Shown here in pieces: positions 1 to 5,630 of a DNA stretch of 6,488 nucleotides. Positions within the stretch are counted from its first letter, which is position 1; each line of letters starts with the position of its first letter. The DNA comes from Acidobacteriota bacterium. Its GTDB lineage: Bacteria; Acidobacteriota; Polarisedimenticolia; J045. Location of the stretch: positions 1,602,231 to 1,608,718 of the forward strand of contig CP070706.1 in assembly GCA_020350085.1 (NCBI GenBank), written 5' to 3'. A program made the position numbers and the translations under genes. The notes beneath the pieces were generated by a model, which was given only the letters and a program-made list of their open reading frames with translations, was not told the DNA's origin and made no database searches.

Positions 1-354
1 CACGACGAGGGCCAGCTGCCGCGCGGCGGCCTCTCGGCCGAGTTCGGCCAGCAGATCGTCGAAGAGCGCCTGCTCACCGAGCGCGGTGCGCCACGCGCGC
101 GTCAGCTCCGGGACCCACTCGGAGGCTGGCCCGATTTCGGCTCCAAGGCGCGAGCCGGCGCGGGCGTCCAGCCGGTGCTCGTGCGCCAGCTCGAGCACGC
201 ACGGGCCGGAAAGCTCCGCGCTTGCCGGCCAGCGCTCACGCGGCGCGCCGGAGCACACGCTCCGCAGCCAGCACGCCTCGAGGCCGCCCGCCAGGCGTTT
301 CGCGCTTGTCGCTTGCGATGCGCGAGAGGAACGATCAGAAAGATCTTGTTGCAC
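1..354 (-). CDS. Partial N-terminus, probable nucleotidyltransferase-type protein
   Basis: The minus strand is open for 118 codons from a GTG at 352-354 down to the window edge, so only the N-terminus is visible. The frame has coherent protein character: a polar first 20 residues, then helices, including LELAHEHRLDARAGSRLG (residues 54-71) and a long amphipathic helix ending LLAELGREAAARQLALVV. A block of 'A..HR....' followed by a helix that ends 'L......LVV' recalls the uncharacterised nucleotidyltransferase family (PF14907 type), where the next residues are usually a Leu-Lys-Gly strand. That assignment is inference from pattern memory, because the catalytic residues lie outside the window. 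The GTG start has only a weak GGCGGG upstream. An in-frame GTG at 391-393 is possible but would overlap the divergent gene, and no in-frame ATG exists. The neighbour at 384 is divergent, about 29 bases away. Confidence 0.5.
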   Translation of the reverse strand, partial: MQQDLSDRSSRASQATSAKRLAGGLEACWLRSVCSGAPRERWPASAELSGPCVLELAHEHRLDARAGSRLGAEIGPASEWVPELTRAWRTALGEQALFDDLLAELGREAAARQLALVV

Positions 355-372
355 CAGCAGGCCCGCCGCTGT

Positions 373-378
373 AGGAAG
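373..378 (+). promoter_or_regulatory. Shine-Dalgarno for the MopE-motif protein
   Basis: AGGAAG lies 5 bases before the ATG at 384 and 8 bases before a second ATG at 387. It supports initiation at one of these two adjacent codons, so the choice changes the protein by a single residue. No convincing -35/-10 pair is visible upstream within 40-360, where the divergent gene lies. Confidence 0.65.
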
Positions 379-383
379 CCGAC

Positions 384-3164
384 ATGATGTCACGACCGCT
401 CGAGGCTCATCGAGTCGGCGGGAGTCTCTTGTCACGTGCGTGCGTCGCTGTGCTCCTCGCCGCTGCCGCCCTCGGCTCGGCCTCGGCGGGCAGCCCCGAG
501 CTTTGTGACGGGCGCGACAGCGATGCCGACGGCAGCCTCGACGAAGGCTGCCCGCGAAGCTGTCCCGCACCGCGCGGCGGCGGCGAGATTGTCTACCCCG
601 GCCAATCCTATGTGGAGCTGGGGCTGGATCGCTCTCTCGTCTGGAACGGTACCGGCTTTGCGGGGGTGTGGTCCGACGCGATCGACGCCGAGCGGCAGAT
701 CGTGCTGGCGCGGGCGGACCCCGCGGGCGTGCTGTTGGCACCGCTCGATGAGGTCTATCGCGGACCGACGGAAGAAGAGCCGGTCATCGCCTGGTCTGGT
801 GCGGGCTACGGGATCGCGTGGAGCGGGATCGAGTTCGAGTCGTTCATCCGCTTCGCGTTCGTCGCACCCGACGGTACCGTCGCAGCAGGCCCCGTCGATG
901 TCGGCACCGGCGTTCCCGCAGGTGCGCCCGCGATCGCCTGGGACGGAAGCGCCTTCGTCGTCGCCTGGTCGCTGAGTCGCAACGAGGTTCGCATGCGGCG
1001 CGTCAGCTCCGACGCGGCGCTGCTCGGCAGCGAGGCCTGCTTAAACTGCGACATCGATGCCGGTGCGCGGGAGATCAGCCTCGCCGTCGGCGGGAGTGTC
1101 GTCGGCTACGCATGGTCGGTTCCTTCCTCACCGACGACGCCGAGCGGCGCCCTGCGCTTCGCGCGCTCGAGTTTCGACGGCACGCGGCTCGGCGGCGTCG
1201 TGGAGATCGCCTCCGGCACCGGCAGCGATCATCCGAGCCTGGTCTTTGCGGACGGGGTGTTCGGCTTGGCCTGGTCGGACCGACGCGACAACGACGAGGG
1301 CATCTACTTCAACCGGATCTCGACCGATGGCATCGTCCTCGGCGCTGACCGGCGCGTCAACGAGCCGCAGAAGAACGCTTGGCGTCCTTCGCTCGTCTGG
1401 ACGGGAGCGGAGTATCTCGTCGGCTGGGTCGGCAGCGAGCTGGCGACGCCCCTCGACGGCGAGGTGTTCTTGCGCCGGCTGGCCGCGGATGGCGCGCCGA
1501 TCGGAGCGACGAGCGCCGCCCAAACCGACGCCCGGATGCGGATGCGCGTCAGCCTCGTCTGGACCGGCGGGCGCCCGGCCGCGCTGCACGACGACGAGGA
1601 GTTCGTCCTGGCCGATGCCGCGCTGACGCTGTTCGATTGCTGTGCCGACGCCGATGCGGACGGCACGTCGTGGTGCGACGGAGATGTCGACGACGCCGAC
1701 CCGAACACGTATCCCGGCGCGCCCGAGCTGTGCGACGCACGCGACAACGACGTCGATGGCACCATCGACGAGGGCTGCGCCGGCGCGTGCGAGGCCGCAC
1801 CGCTAACCGGCGAGCAGACGCTCGCCGCGCAGGTCTTCGAGCAGATCGCGCTGGCCACGCGCGGGAGCGCCCCGCGAGCTTTCGTCATACGCGAGGACCC
1901 CGGTGCGGCCGGAGTCGAGCTCGTCGCGGATCGCGGTGGTCCGCCTTGGCAGGCCGCGCCGCTCGAGCAGGATCCGGCGGCGAGCTTCGCGCCCGACGCG
2001 GCTTGGGCGGGGGACCGCTGCGCGAGCGTGTTTCGCGACGAACGCGCCGCGGATCCGCAGCTTCGCTTCGCGGCACAGGGACCCGATGGAACGATGCTCG
2101 CCGACGATCGGCCGGTGGCCCCCACCCGGGCGAACTCCCATCACCCGAGCCTCGCCTGGGGCGGTCGCCGTCTGGCCCTCGCTTGGACTCGCGGTGAGCC
2201 ACCCGAGACCGTCTTCAGCCTGCTCACGCCCGACGGCGCGCGATTGATCGACGACGACCCGCTCGCCGGGAGCGCGCCCGCCGCCGTGGCCAGCGATCCA
2301 CGCGGTGGCTCGGCGATCGCCTATCTCGAGCCCCGCACCGCCGAGCAGACGGCCGTCATGCTCGAGCTGCGCGACGAGGAGGGCGCCCGCCGCACAGGAC
2401 CCGTCGAGCTGGCCGCACCCGCGGCCGGCCGCGGCGATCTCGCGCTCGTCGTGACCGGCCGGCGGATTCTGGTCGCCTGGTCGGGAACCGAGACCACGGG
2501 CGGTGCGAGAGAGATTCTGCTCGCCGTCGCCGACGCCGAAGGCCAGCCGCTGGGATTACCGGCCGCGATCTCGACCGGTGGCGGGCCGGCCGACCGGCCG
2601 GCTCTCGTGTTCACCGGTCAGGAGATCGTCTCGGTGTTTCGCGACGGTCGCGATGGCGATCTCACCCGACCTTATCGCCGGCGAATCGACGAGCAAGGCC
2701 AGCCGCTCGGACCGGACGCTCCTCTCGGAAGCGACCGCGGCATCGGGCCGCCGCGAGCGGGCTGGGATGGGCTCGGCGTACGGCTCGCATGGACCCGCGC
2801 CGCGGGCAGCGCGAGGGAGGTCCGGACGAGCTTTCTCGACTGCCTCGCCGCGCCCGAGCCGGGACTCGTGCGGGGCCTCCATCTGCCAGATCCCGATCAT
2901 CTGCGCTGGCTTCCCGTCGAAGCCGCAATCTACGACGTCGTCAGCGGCGATCTGGCAGCTCTGGCTGCGGGTGCGGGATTCGAGGCGGCGACCGACACCT
3001 GTGAGGCGTCCGACTGGGCCGGAACCGAGCTGACGCTGCCGCCGCGCGAGCTTCCGCGCTTTTACCTCGTCAGAGCAGTCGTCGCCGGCCATCGCGGCTC
3101 TTACGATGCCGACGGTCTGATCTCCACGCCGCAGCGCGACACGCAGATTGACGTCTGCCCGTGA
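384..3164 (+). CDS. Exported MopE-motif, duplicated propeller-like repeat protein
   Basis: This 926-residue protein is predicted to be exported. It has a signal peptide with an Arg at 18, a hydrophobic core at 19-31 and likely cleavage after ALGSASA (residue 35). Residues 39-56 (PELCDGRDSDADGSLDEGC) form a MopE-type 'putative metal-binding' motif; an Asp-rich stretch with a second copy covers 421-465. Each motif precedes seven units of about 40-45 residues with a recurring 'P.L.W.G..y..aW.d.r' strand pair and a 'dG..lg' turn (84-418 and 486-820), which suggests two seven-bladed beta-propeller-like folds. Residues 822-926 form a separate C-terminal domain (LRWLPVEAAIYDVVSGDL, then FYLVRAV, GSYDADG and a terminal CP) of a kind I associate with acidobacterial and related exported proteins. 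No membrane segment or lipobox is visible after the signal. It likely acts in the periplasm, at the surface or outside the cell; the substrate is unknown and no enzyme motif is seen. It stands alone as a transcription unit, with the gene on each side on the opposite strand. Confidence 0.88.
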   Translation: MMSRPLEAHRVGGSLLSRACVAVLLAAAALGSASAGSPELCDGRDSDADGSLDEGCPRSCPAPRGGGEIVYPGQSYVELGLDRSLVWNGTGFAGVWSDAIDAERQIVLARADPAGVLLAPLDEVYRGPTEEEPVIAWSGAGYGIAWSGIEFESFIRFAFVAPDGTVAAGPVDVGTGVPAGAPAIAWDGSAFVVAWSLSRNEVRMRRVSSDAALLGSEACLNCDIDAGAREISLAVGGSVVGYAWSVPSSPTTPSGALRFARSSFDGTRLGGVVEIASGTGSDHPSLVFADGVFGLAWSDRRDNDEGIYFNRISTDGIVLGADRRVNEPQKNAWRPSLVWTGAEYLVGWVGSELATPLDGEVFLRRLAADGAPIGATSAAQTDARMRMRVSLVWTGGRPAALHDDEEFVLADAALTLFDCCADADADGTSWCDGDVDDADPNTYPGAPELCDARDNDVDGTIDEGCAGACEAAPLTGEQTLAAQVFEQIALATRGSAPRAFVIREDPGAAGVELVADRGGPPWQAAPLEQDPAASFAPDAAWAGDRCASVFRDERAADPQLRFAAQGPDGTMLADDRPVAPTRANSHHPSLAWGGRRLALAWTRGEPPETVFSLLTPDGARLIDDDPLAGSAPAAVASDPRGGSAIAYLEPRTAEQTAVMLELRDEEGARRTGPVELAAPAAGRGDLALVVTGRRILVAWSGTETTGGAREILLAVADAEGQPLGLPAAISTGGGPADRPALVFTGQEIVSVFRDGRDGDLTRPYRRRIDEQGQPLGPDAPLGSDRGIGPPRAGWDGLGVRLAWTRAAGSAREVRTSFLDCLAAPEPGLVRGLHLPDPDHLRWLPVEAAIYDVVSGDLAALAAGAGFEAATDTCEASDWAGTELTLPPRELPRFYLVRAVVAGHRGSYDADGLISTPQRDTQIDVCP
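498..551 (+). other. MopE-type Asp/Cys motif, copy 1
   Basis: This encodes residues 39-56 of the exported protein, directly after the signal peptide. The pattern is ELCDGRDSDADGSLDEGC. It matches the usual 'E.CDG.DND.DG..DEG' consensus of MopE-type motifs, with Ser for the usual Asn and Ala for the usual internal Cys. The regularly spaced Asp residues resemble a calcium- or metal-binding loop. Metal binding is inferred from the family, not shown here. Confidence 0.8.
633..1637 (+). repeat. First array of seven propeller-like protein repeats
   Basis: Residues 84-418 of the exported protein divide into seven units starting near residues 84, 133, 182, 231, 284, 335 and 389. Recurrent cores are SLVWNGTGFAGVWSD, VIAWSGAGYGIAWSG, AIAWDGSAFVVAWS, SLVFADGVFGLAWSDRR and SLVWTGAEYLVGW. 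Most units also carry a later 'dG..lg' turn. Seven units of this length fit a seven-bladed beta-propeller. The last unit is short and ends LFDCC, as if the propeller closes there. The repeats are diverged protein repeats, not DNA-level repeats. Confidence 0.7.
1644..1778 (+). other. MopE-type Asp/Cys motif, copy 2, with Asp-rich lead
   Basis: This encodes residues 421-465. It begins with an Asp-rich stretch (ADADADGTSWCDGDVDDADP), then TYPGAPELCDARDNDVDGTI and DEGC. This is the fuller form of the MopE-type motif, where an EF-hand-like Asp-rich segment and 'YPGAPE' precede the Cys-Asp core. It sits exactly at the junction between the two repeat arrays, so it marks the start of the second half of a duplicated architecture. 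Confidence 0.82.
1839..2843 (+). repeat. Second array of seven propeller-like protein repeats
   Basis: Residues 486-820 contain seven units starting near residues 486, 537, 588, 632, 685, 738 and 790. Cores include DAAWAGDRCASVFRDER, SLAWGGRRLALAWTRG, LALVVTGRRILVAWSG, ALVFTGQEIVSVFRDGRDGD and AGWDGLGVRLAWTR. By my delimitation the array spans 335 residues, the same length as the first array. It also ends with a shortened unit and an 'F.DC' motif (SFLDCL), parallel to LFDCC at the end of array 1. The first unit and the fourth unit (632-678) are the most diverged. Confidence 0.65.
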
Positions 3165-3174
3165 CGCGCGGCTA

Positions 3175-3669
3175 TCAGCTCTGCTCCGGGATCGCGCGCG
3201 CGACGGCCGACCAGGTCTCCGGATCGGCCGCCGTCAGGGTCTCGAGATACAGATCGACCTGATCTTCGGGGAACGACTTGCGCAGCTTCTTGATCGCTGC
3301 GCCGACCTTCTTGTCGTCCGGGGGCTCGATCTCGCTGGCGTCCTTGATCAGCCCATCCTCGTGCTCGATCTCGAGGGCGTCGAGAAACGCGGCCAGCAGC
3401 TCGCGACGGTGTACCAAGTGAAAGCTCATCAGCGCCTGCATCGCCGTGTCCTCGGGGACACCCGCCTGGGCGATCAGCGCGGCTCGCCTCGTGCGCGGCA
3501 GCTTCTCCAAGAAGGCGATGCGCATGCCCCGTGAGGACAACCACGGCGCGATGGCGGCGAGCCGCTGCTCGCGCGACATGTGCTCGTCGGTCCACAGCGC
3601 CGCTGCGGCTTGCTCCCGCTGCTCGCGCGGCATCACGTTCCAGATGTGCTGCGCCGTCCAGAATCCCAT
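3175..3669 (-). CDS. Conserved helical protein of unknown function
   Basis: This is a 164-residue, soluble, apparently all-helical protein. The N-terminus is MGFWTAQHIWNVMPREQREQ. A central segment, MSFHLVHRRELLAAFLDALE followed by IEHEDGLIKD (residues 81-110), reads like a conserved core: a His/Arg-rich helix, a 'FLDALEIEHE' helix and a Gly-Leu-Ile turn. The C-terminal part carries KKVGAAIKKLRKSFPEDQVD and a helix with LETLTAADPETWSAV. I recall small bacterial proteins of unknown function with a similar 'HL.HRR...AFLDALgI.HE.GLI' core, but I cannot name a family. There is no signal peptide, membrane segment or catalytic signature. The ATG at 3667-3669 has a GGGGG about 10 bases upstream as a weak Shine-Dalgarno. 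It is convergent with the exported-protein gene, leaving only 10 bases between the stops, and follows the glycosyltransferase on the same strand after a 101-base gap. Confidence 0.8.
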   Translation of the reverse strand: MGFWTAQHIWNVMPREQREQAAAALWTDEHMSREQRLAAIAPWLSSRGMRIAFLEKLPRTRRAALIAQAGVPEDTAMQALMSFHLVHRRELLAAFLDALEIEHEDGLIKDASEIEPPDDKKVGAAIKKLRKSFPEDQVDLYLETLTAADPETWSAVARAIPEQS

Positions 3670-3725
3670 GGTGACGACCCCCGATTCTCTCGAACGATGG
3701 CAAGACGGATTCGAAAAGAAGTGTC

Positions 3726-3731
3726 AGTATA
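3726..3731 (-). promoter_or_regulatory. Possible -10 box for the small helical protein
   Basis: Read on the minus strand this is TATACT, a 5-of-6 match to the sigma70 -10 box. It lies about 56 bases before the ATG at 3669, in the 101-base gap downstream of the glycosyltransferase stop. No good -35 hexamer appears at 16-18 bases upstream, so this is a weak call. The gap otherwise shows no clear hairpin plus T-run terminator. Confidence 0.3.
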
Positions 3732-3770
3732 GCGGTCCGCGGGTTGATGGGAATCGTCTCGCCGCGCGTT

Positions 3771-4835
3771 TCAGCCGAGCCATGCGTGTGCCTCGACCAC
3801 CGCTCGGTAGACTTCTTCGGCCGGCAGCTCCTCGAGACAAGCGTGATGCCCCAACGGACAGCTCTCGTCCCCGTGAACGCTGCACGGCTGGCAGTCGAGC
3901 CCTCGCTGAACCCTCGCGAACGGCCGGCCGTCTTCGAGCGGCCCGGCCGGCGTCGGACCGAGAACCAGCACGGTCGGCACGCCGAGAGCCCGGCCGATGT
4001 GGGTCGGCCCGCTGTCTCCGCCGAGCACCACCGCCGCGAGACTCAGCTCGGCGACCATCTCGCCGACCCGCGTCGATCGCCGATCGAGAACCGCGGGCCG
4101 TCCCGTCAGCAGCCGCTCGATCAGGGCCCGCTCGTCCGGCCCGCCGTAGAGCGCGGGTCGCAGCCGACCGGCTTCGAGCGCGATGTCGAGCAGTCGCCCG
4201 ACGTGGCGCTCCGGCCAGCGTTTGGTGACGTACCGCGATCCCGGAGCGATCGCGAGCAGCGGCTCATCACGCCAACCCGCGCCGGCGAGCGCCGCCCGCG
4301 CCATCTCGCGGCGCCGCCGGCCGACGAACAGGTGCAGCGGGCGAAGCCCGGGCCGTCCGCCAAGCGGCTCGAGCAGGCCGAGCGATCGCGCCGCGAACGG
4401 CTGCTCATCACGGCGGCCCACGGCGTGTGTGTACGCCCACCGCCGGCCGGGCTCTCCGAAACCGACCCGATATCTCGCCCCCGACAGCAGCGCGAGCATC
4501 GCCGTGCGCGCGGAACGCGTGACGCCGATGAACAGCTCCGGCCCGAACGAGCGCACGGCCCGCGCCGCACGCCCGAATCCGCCGGCCCCGCGGTCCTCGC
4601 CGCGCTTGTCGTACGGTACGCGCAGGTCGACCGCGGGATGGTCCTCGAGAACTTCGAGCGCCTCGGGCAGCCCGGCGACGGCGAGCCGGGACCGAGGCCA
4701 GCGTTGCTTGATCGCGTCGAACAGCGGCGTCGTGAACACCATGTCGCCGATGTAGGCCAGCTGCGCGACGAGAATCCTGTCGAGTTCGGAAGCCACCTCC
4801 CTCGATCCGCTCAGTGGTTCTGGCCTGGTTTGCAT
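3771..4835 (-). CDS. GT9-family glycosyltransferase (heptosyltransferase type)
   Basis: This 354-residue enzyme has the layout of the GT9 ADP-heptose:LPS heptosyltransferases (WaaC/WaaF type). Residues 21-38 read ILVAQLAYIGDMVFTTPL, the N-terminal Rossmann strand and G-D loop, with Asp31 at the position of the family's catalytic Asp. Residues 196-209 read IAPGSRYVTKRWPE, the nucleotide-sugar phosphate-binding 'PGS....K.W' element with Lys205. Residues 272-286 (GGDSGPTHIGRALGV) form the C-terminal 'DSG..H' donor loop. A Cys cluster near the end (C315, C318, C326, C333) is typical of many GT9 members. It presumably transfers a sugar to lipopolysaccharide core or a related envelope glycan on the cytoplasmic face; the exact donor and acceptor cannot be read from the sequence. 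The frame is open upstream to 5039, but that extension overlaps the divergent gene and lacks family character. I therefore start at the ATG 4833-4835, 20 residues before the first conserved strand. That ATG has no Shine-Dalgarno. Confidence 0.9.
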   Translation of the reverse strand: MQTRPEPLSGSREVASELDRILVAQLAYIGDMVFTTPLFDAIKQRWPRSRLAVAGLPEALEVLEDHPAVDLRVPYDKRGEDRGAGGFGRAARAVRSFGPELFIGVTRSARTAMLALLSGARYRVGFGEPGRRWAYTHAVGRRDEQPFAARSLGLLEPLGGRPGLRPLHLFVGRRRREMARAALAGAGWRDEPLLAIAPGSRYVTKRWPERHVGRLLDIALEAGRLRPALYGGPDERALIERLLTGRPAVLDRRSTRVGEMVAELSLAAVVLGGDSGPTHIGRALGVPTVLVLGPTPAGPLEDGRPFARVQRGLDCQPCSVHGDESCPLGHHACLEELPAEEVYRAVVEAHAWLG

Positions 4836-4845
4836 CGCGGTGAAG

Positions 4846-4851
4846 ATAGTA
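4846..4851 (-). promoter_or_regulatory. Possible -10 box for the GT9 gene, near-leaderless
   Basis: On the minus strand this is TACTAT, a 4-of-6 match to TATAAT, in a locally AT-richer stretch. It ends 10 bases before the ATG at 4835, so a start of transcription about 7 bases downstream would leave only a few leader bases. This agrees with the absence of a Shine-Dalgarno there. No strong -35 hexamer is seen at 17 bases. Low confidence. Confidence 0.25.
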
Positions 4852-4931
4852 CGCTTGTTGGACGTTTTTGAGGACGCATCGTGCACGTTCGGAACGACCC
4901 GCACTTGCTGGATGACCCGCCCGATCGCTTG

Positions 4932-4961
4932 TTGAACGGGCTTCGAGACGATCCTTATATT
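4932..4961 (+). promoter_or_regulatory. Sigma70-like promoter for the repeat-RodZ operon
   Basis: TTGAAC at 4932-4937 (4 of 6 to TTGACA) is followed by an 18-base spacer and TATATT at 4956-4961 (5 of 6 to TATAAT). Such AT-rich hexamers are rare in this GC-rich window. Transcription would begin near 4968, about 10 bases before a strong Shine-Dalgarno at 4977-4983. If real, it argues that translation does not begin at the upstream GTG 4881. Confidence 0.45.
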
Positions 4962-4976
4962 CGAGAAGGGGATGGC

Positions 4977-4983
4977 GGAGGAG
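4977..4983 (+). promoter_or_regulatory. Shine-Dalgarno GGAGGAG deciding the start at 4986
   Basis: GGAGGAG is the strongest ribosome-binding match in the window. From the GGAGG core the in-frame GTG at 4986-4988 is 4 bases away, closer than ideal but workable. Competing in-frame starts are GTG 4881, which has GAGGA at 4870-4874 with a 6-base spacer, and ATG 5004, which has no good site. Confidence 0.5.
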
Positions 4984-4985
4984 AT

Positions 4986-5630
4986 GTGTCGGGAACCGCG
5001 CCGATGCCACCCGCGCGGCCAGCGGGTACGGGCTCCCAACAGCTTCTGCGCGAGCTGCTCGCCGCAGCGCCGGCCGTTGTGGCGCGCAGGCTAGGAGACC
5101 CTCGTCTGGCCGCGTCGGTCCTGACCGAGCTGCTGCGCCGCCGCCCGGAGCTCGCCCGAGCCCCCGCCGTCGCGGCACGCTTGCTCGCGCACCCGCACCT
5201 GCCTCCATCCTTACTTCCACGGCTCGCCGAATCGCTCGAGTGGAAGACGCTCGCCGACGCCGCGGCGCAGCCCGGGATCGCGCGCGCCGCGCGGCGCACG
5301 CTCGCCGGCCTTCTCGAGCGGAGGCTGGGCCAGATGACGCTCGGCGAGACGATCAGCTTGGCGCGGCGGGCGCCGACGGAACTGCTGCCCTCGCTGCTGG
5401 CACACCGCGACGAGCGCGTCGTCCGTGCGGCGCTCGGTAATCCGCGCACGCGGGCCGACGACGTGAGCAGACTGTTGTCGGAGTCTTCACGCCAGCCCGA
5501 GCGGGCGGCCGCGTTGGGGAGCGTCATGAGCCAAACGCGTTGGCGTGCGCTGGCTGCTGCGGGCCCGTCGGAAGAGTGCACGGAGAGCCAGGACGCGCCC
5601 GACGCCACGGAGCGCTCCGATGGGCCGTAG
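4986..5630 (+). CDS. LRV/HEAT-like helical-repeat protein
   Basis: This 214-residue protein is rich in Ala, Leu and Arg, with no signal peptide, membrane segment or catalytic motif. It is built of short helical units, e.g. ARRLGDPRLAASVLTELLRR (33-52), LLAHPHLPPSLLPRLAES (66-83) and LLAHRDERVVRAALGNPRTR (137-156), the last continuing into DDVSRLL. The 'np.tp..lL..La....vvR.A' rhythm resembles leucine-rich variant (LRV) and HEAT-like repeats, which form protein-binding solenoids. The polar tail from about 194 (PSEECTESQDAPD) looks disordered. A scaffold or partner-binding role is inferred. The first 15 residues are Pro/Gly-rich. The frame extends to a GTG at 4881 with a fair Shine-Dalgarno (249 residues), but codons 4881-4985 have a clearly lower third-position GC than the rest and contain a likely promoter, so I prefer 4986. 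Its stop overlaps the next gene's start by 11 bases, which implies translational coupling. Confidence 0.75.
   Translation: MSGTAPMPPARPAGTGSQQLLRELLAAAPAVVARRLGDPRLAASVLTELLRRRPELARAPAVAARLLAHPHLPPSLLPRLAESLEWKTLADAAAQPGIARAARRTLAGLLERRLGQMTLGETISLARRAPTELLPSLLAHRDERVVRAALGNPRTRADDVSRLLSESSRQPERAAALGSVMSQTRWRALAAAGPSEECTESQDAPDATERSDGP
5609..5612 (+). promoter_or_regulatory. Shine-Dalgarno for the RodZ-like gene
   Basis: GGAG lies inside the end of the preceding gene, 7 bases before the ATG at 5620. It supports that ATG over a GTG at 5545 that would deepen the overlap to 86 bases. Confidence 0.55.

Noticed and set aside
429..461. Possible lipoprotein signal at Cys20 of the exported protein
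   Set aside because: The context S-R-A-C is not a lipobox, and the Cys precedes the hydrophobic core instead of following it. An ordinary cleavage site after residue 35 fits better.
1304..2125. Long minus-strand open frame (273 codons) inside the exported-protein gene
   Set aside because: Its product is Ser/Ala/Arg-rich with no domain character. The plus-strand frame has clear repeats and motifs across the same bases. High GC makes long antisense frames common.
3744..4871. Long plus-strand open frame (375 codons) opposite the GT9 gene
   Set aside because: The product is Arg/Pro/Glu-rich without recognisable domains, while the minus strand carries all GT9 motifs in order.
4919..4941. Inverted repeat GCCCG / CGGGC near the divergent promoter
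   Set aside because: A 5-base stem with a 13-base loop is expected by chance in GC-rich DNA. There is no T-run or known operator pattern.
4836..5039. 68-codon N-terminal extension of the GT9 protein
   Set aside because: It lies beyond the normal family N-terminus, overlaps the divergent gene and its likely promoter, and shows no conserved features.
4972..5094. 40-codon frame starting ATG (MAEEMCREPRR)
   Set aside because: Its purine-rich site abuts the ATG with no spacing, the peptide is Arg/Cys/Pro-rich like a shadow frame, and it overlaps the repeat-protein gene.
5545..5619. GTG start at 5545 for the RodZ-like gene
   Set aside because: It would extend the overlap with the upstream gene to 86 bases and add an Arg-rich shadow-like stretch. 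ATG 5620 has GGAG at 7 bases.
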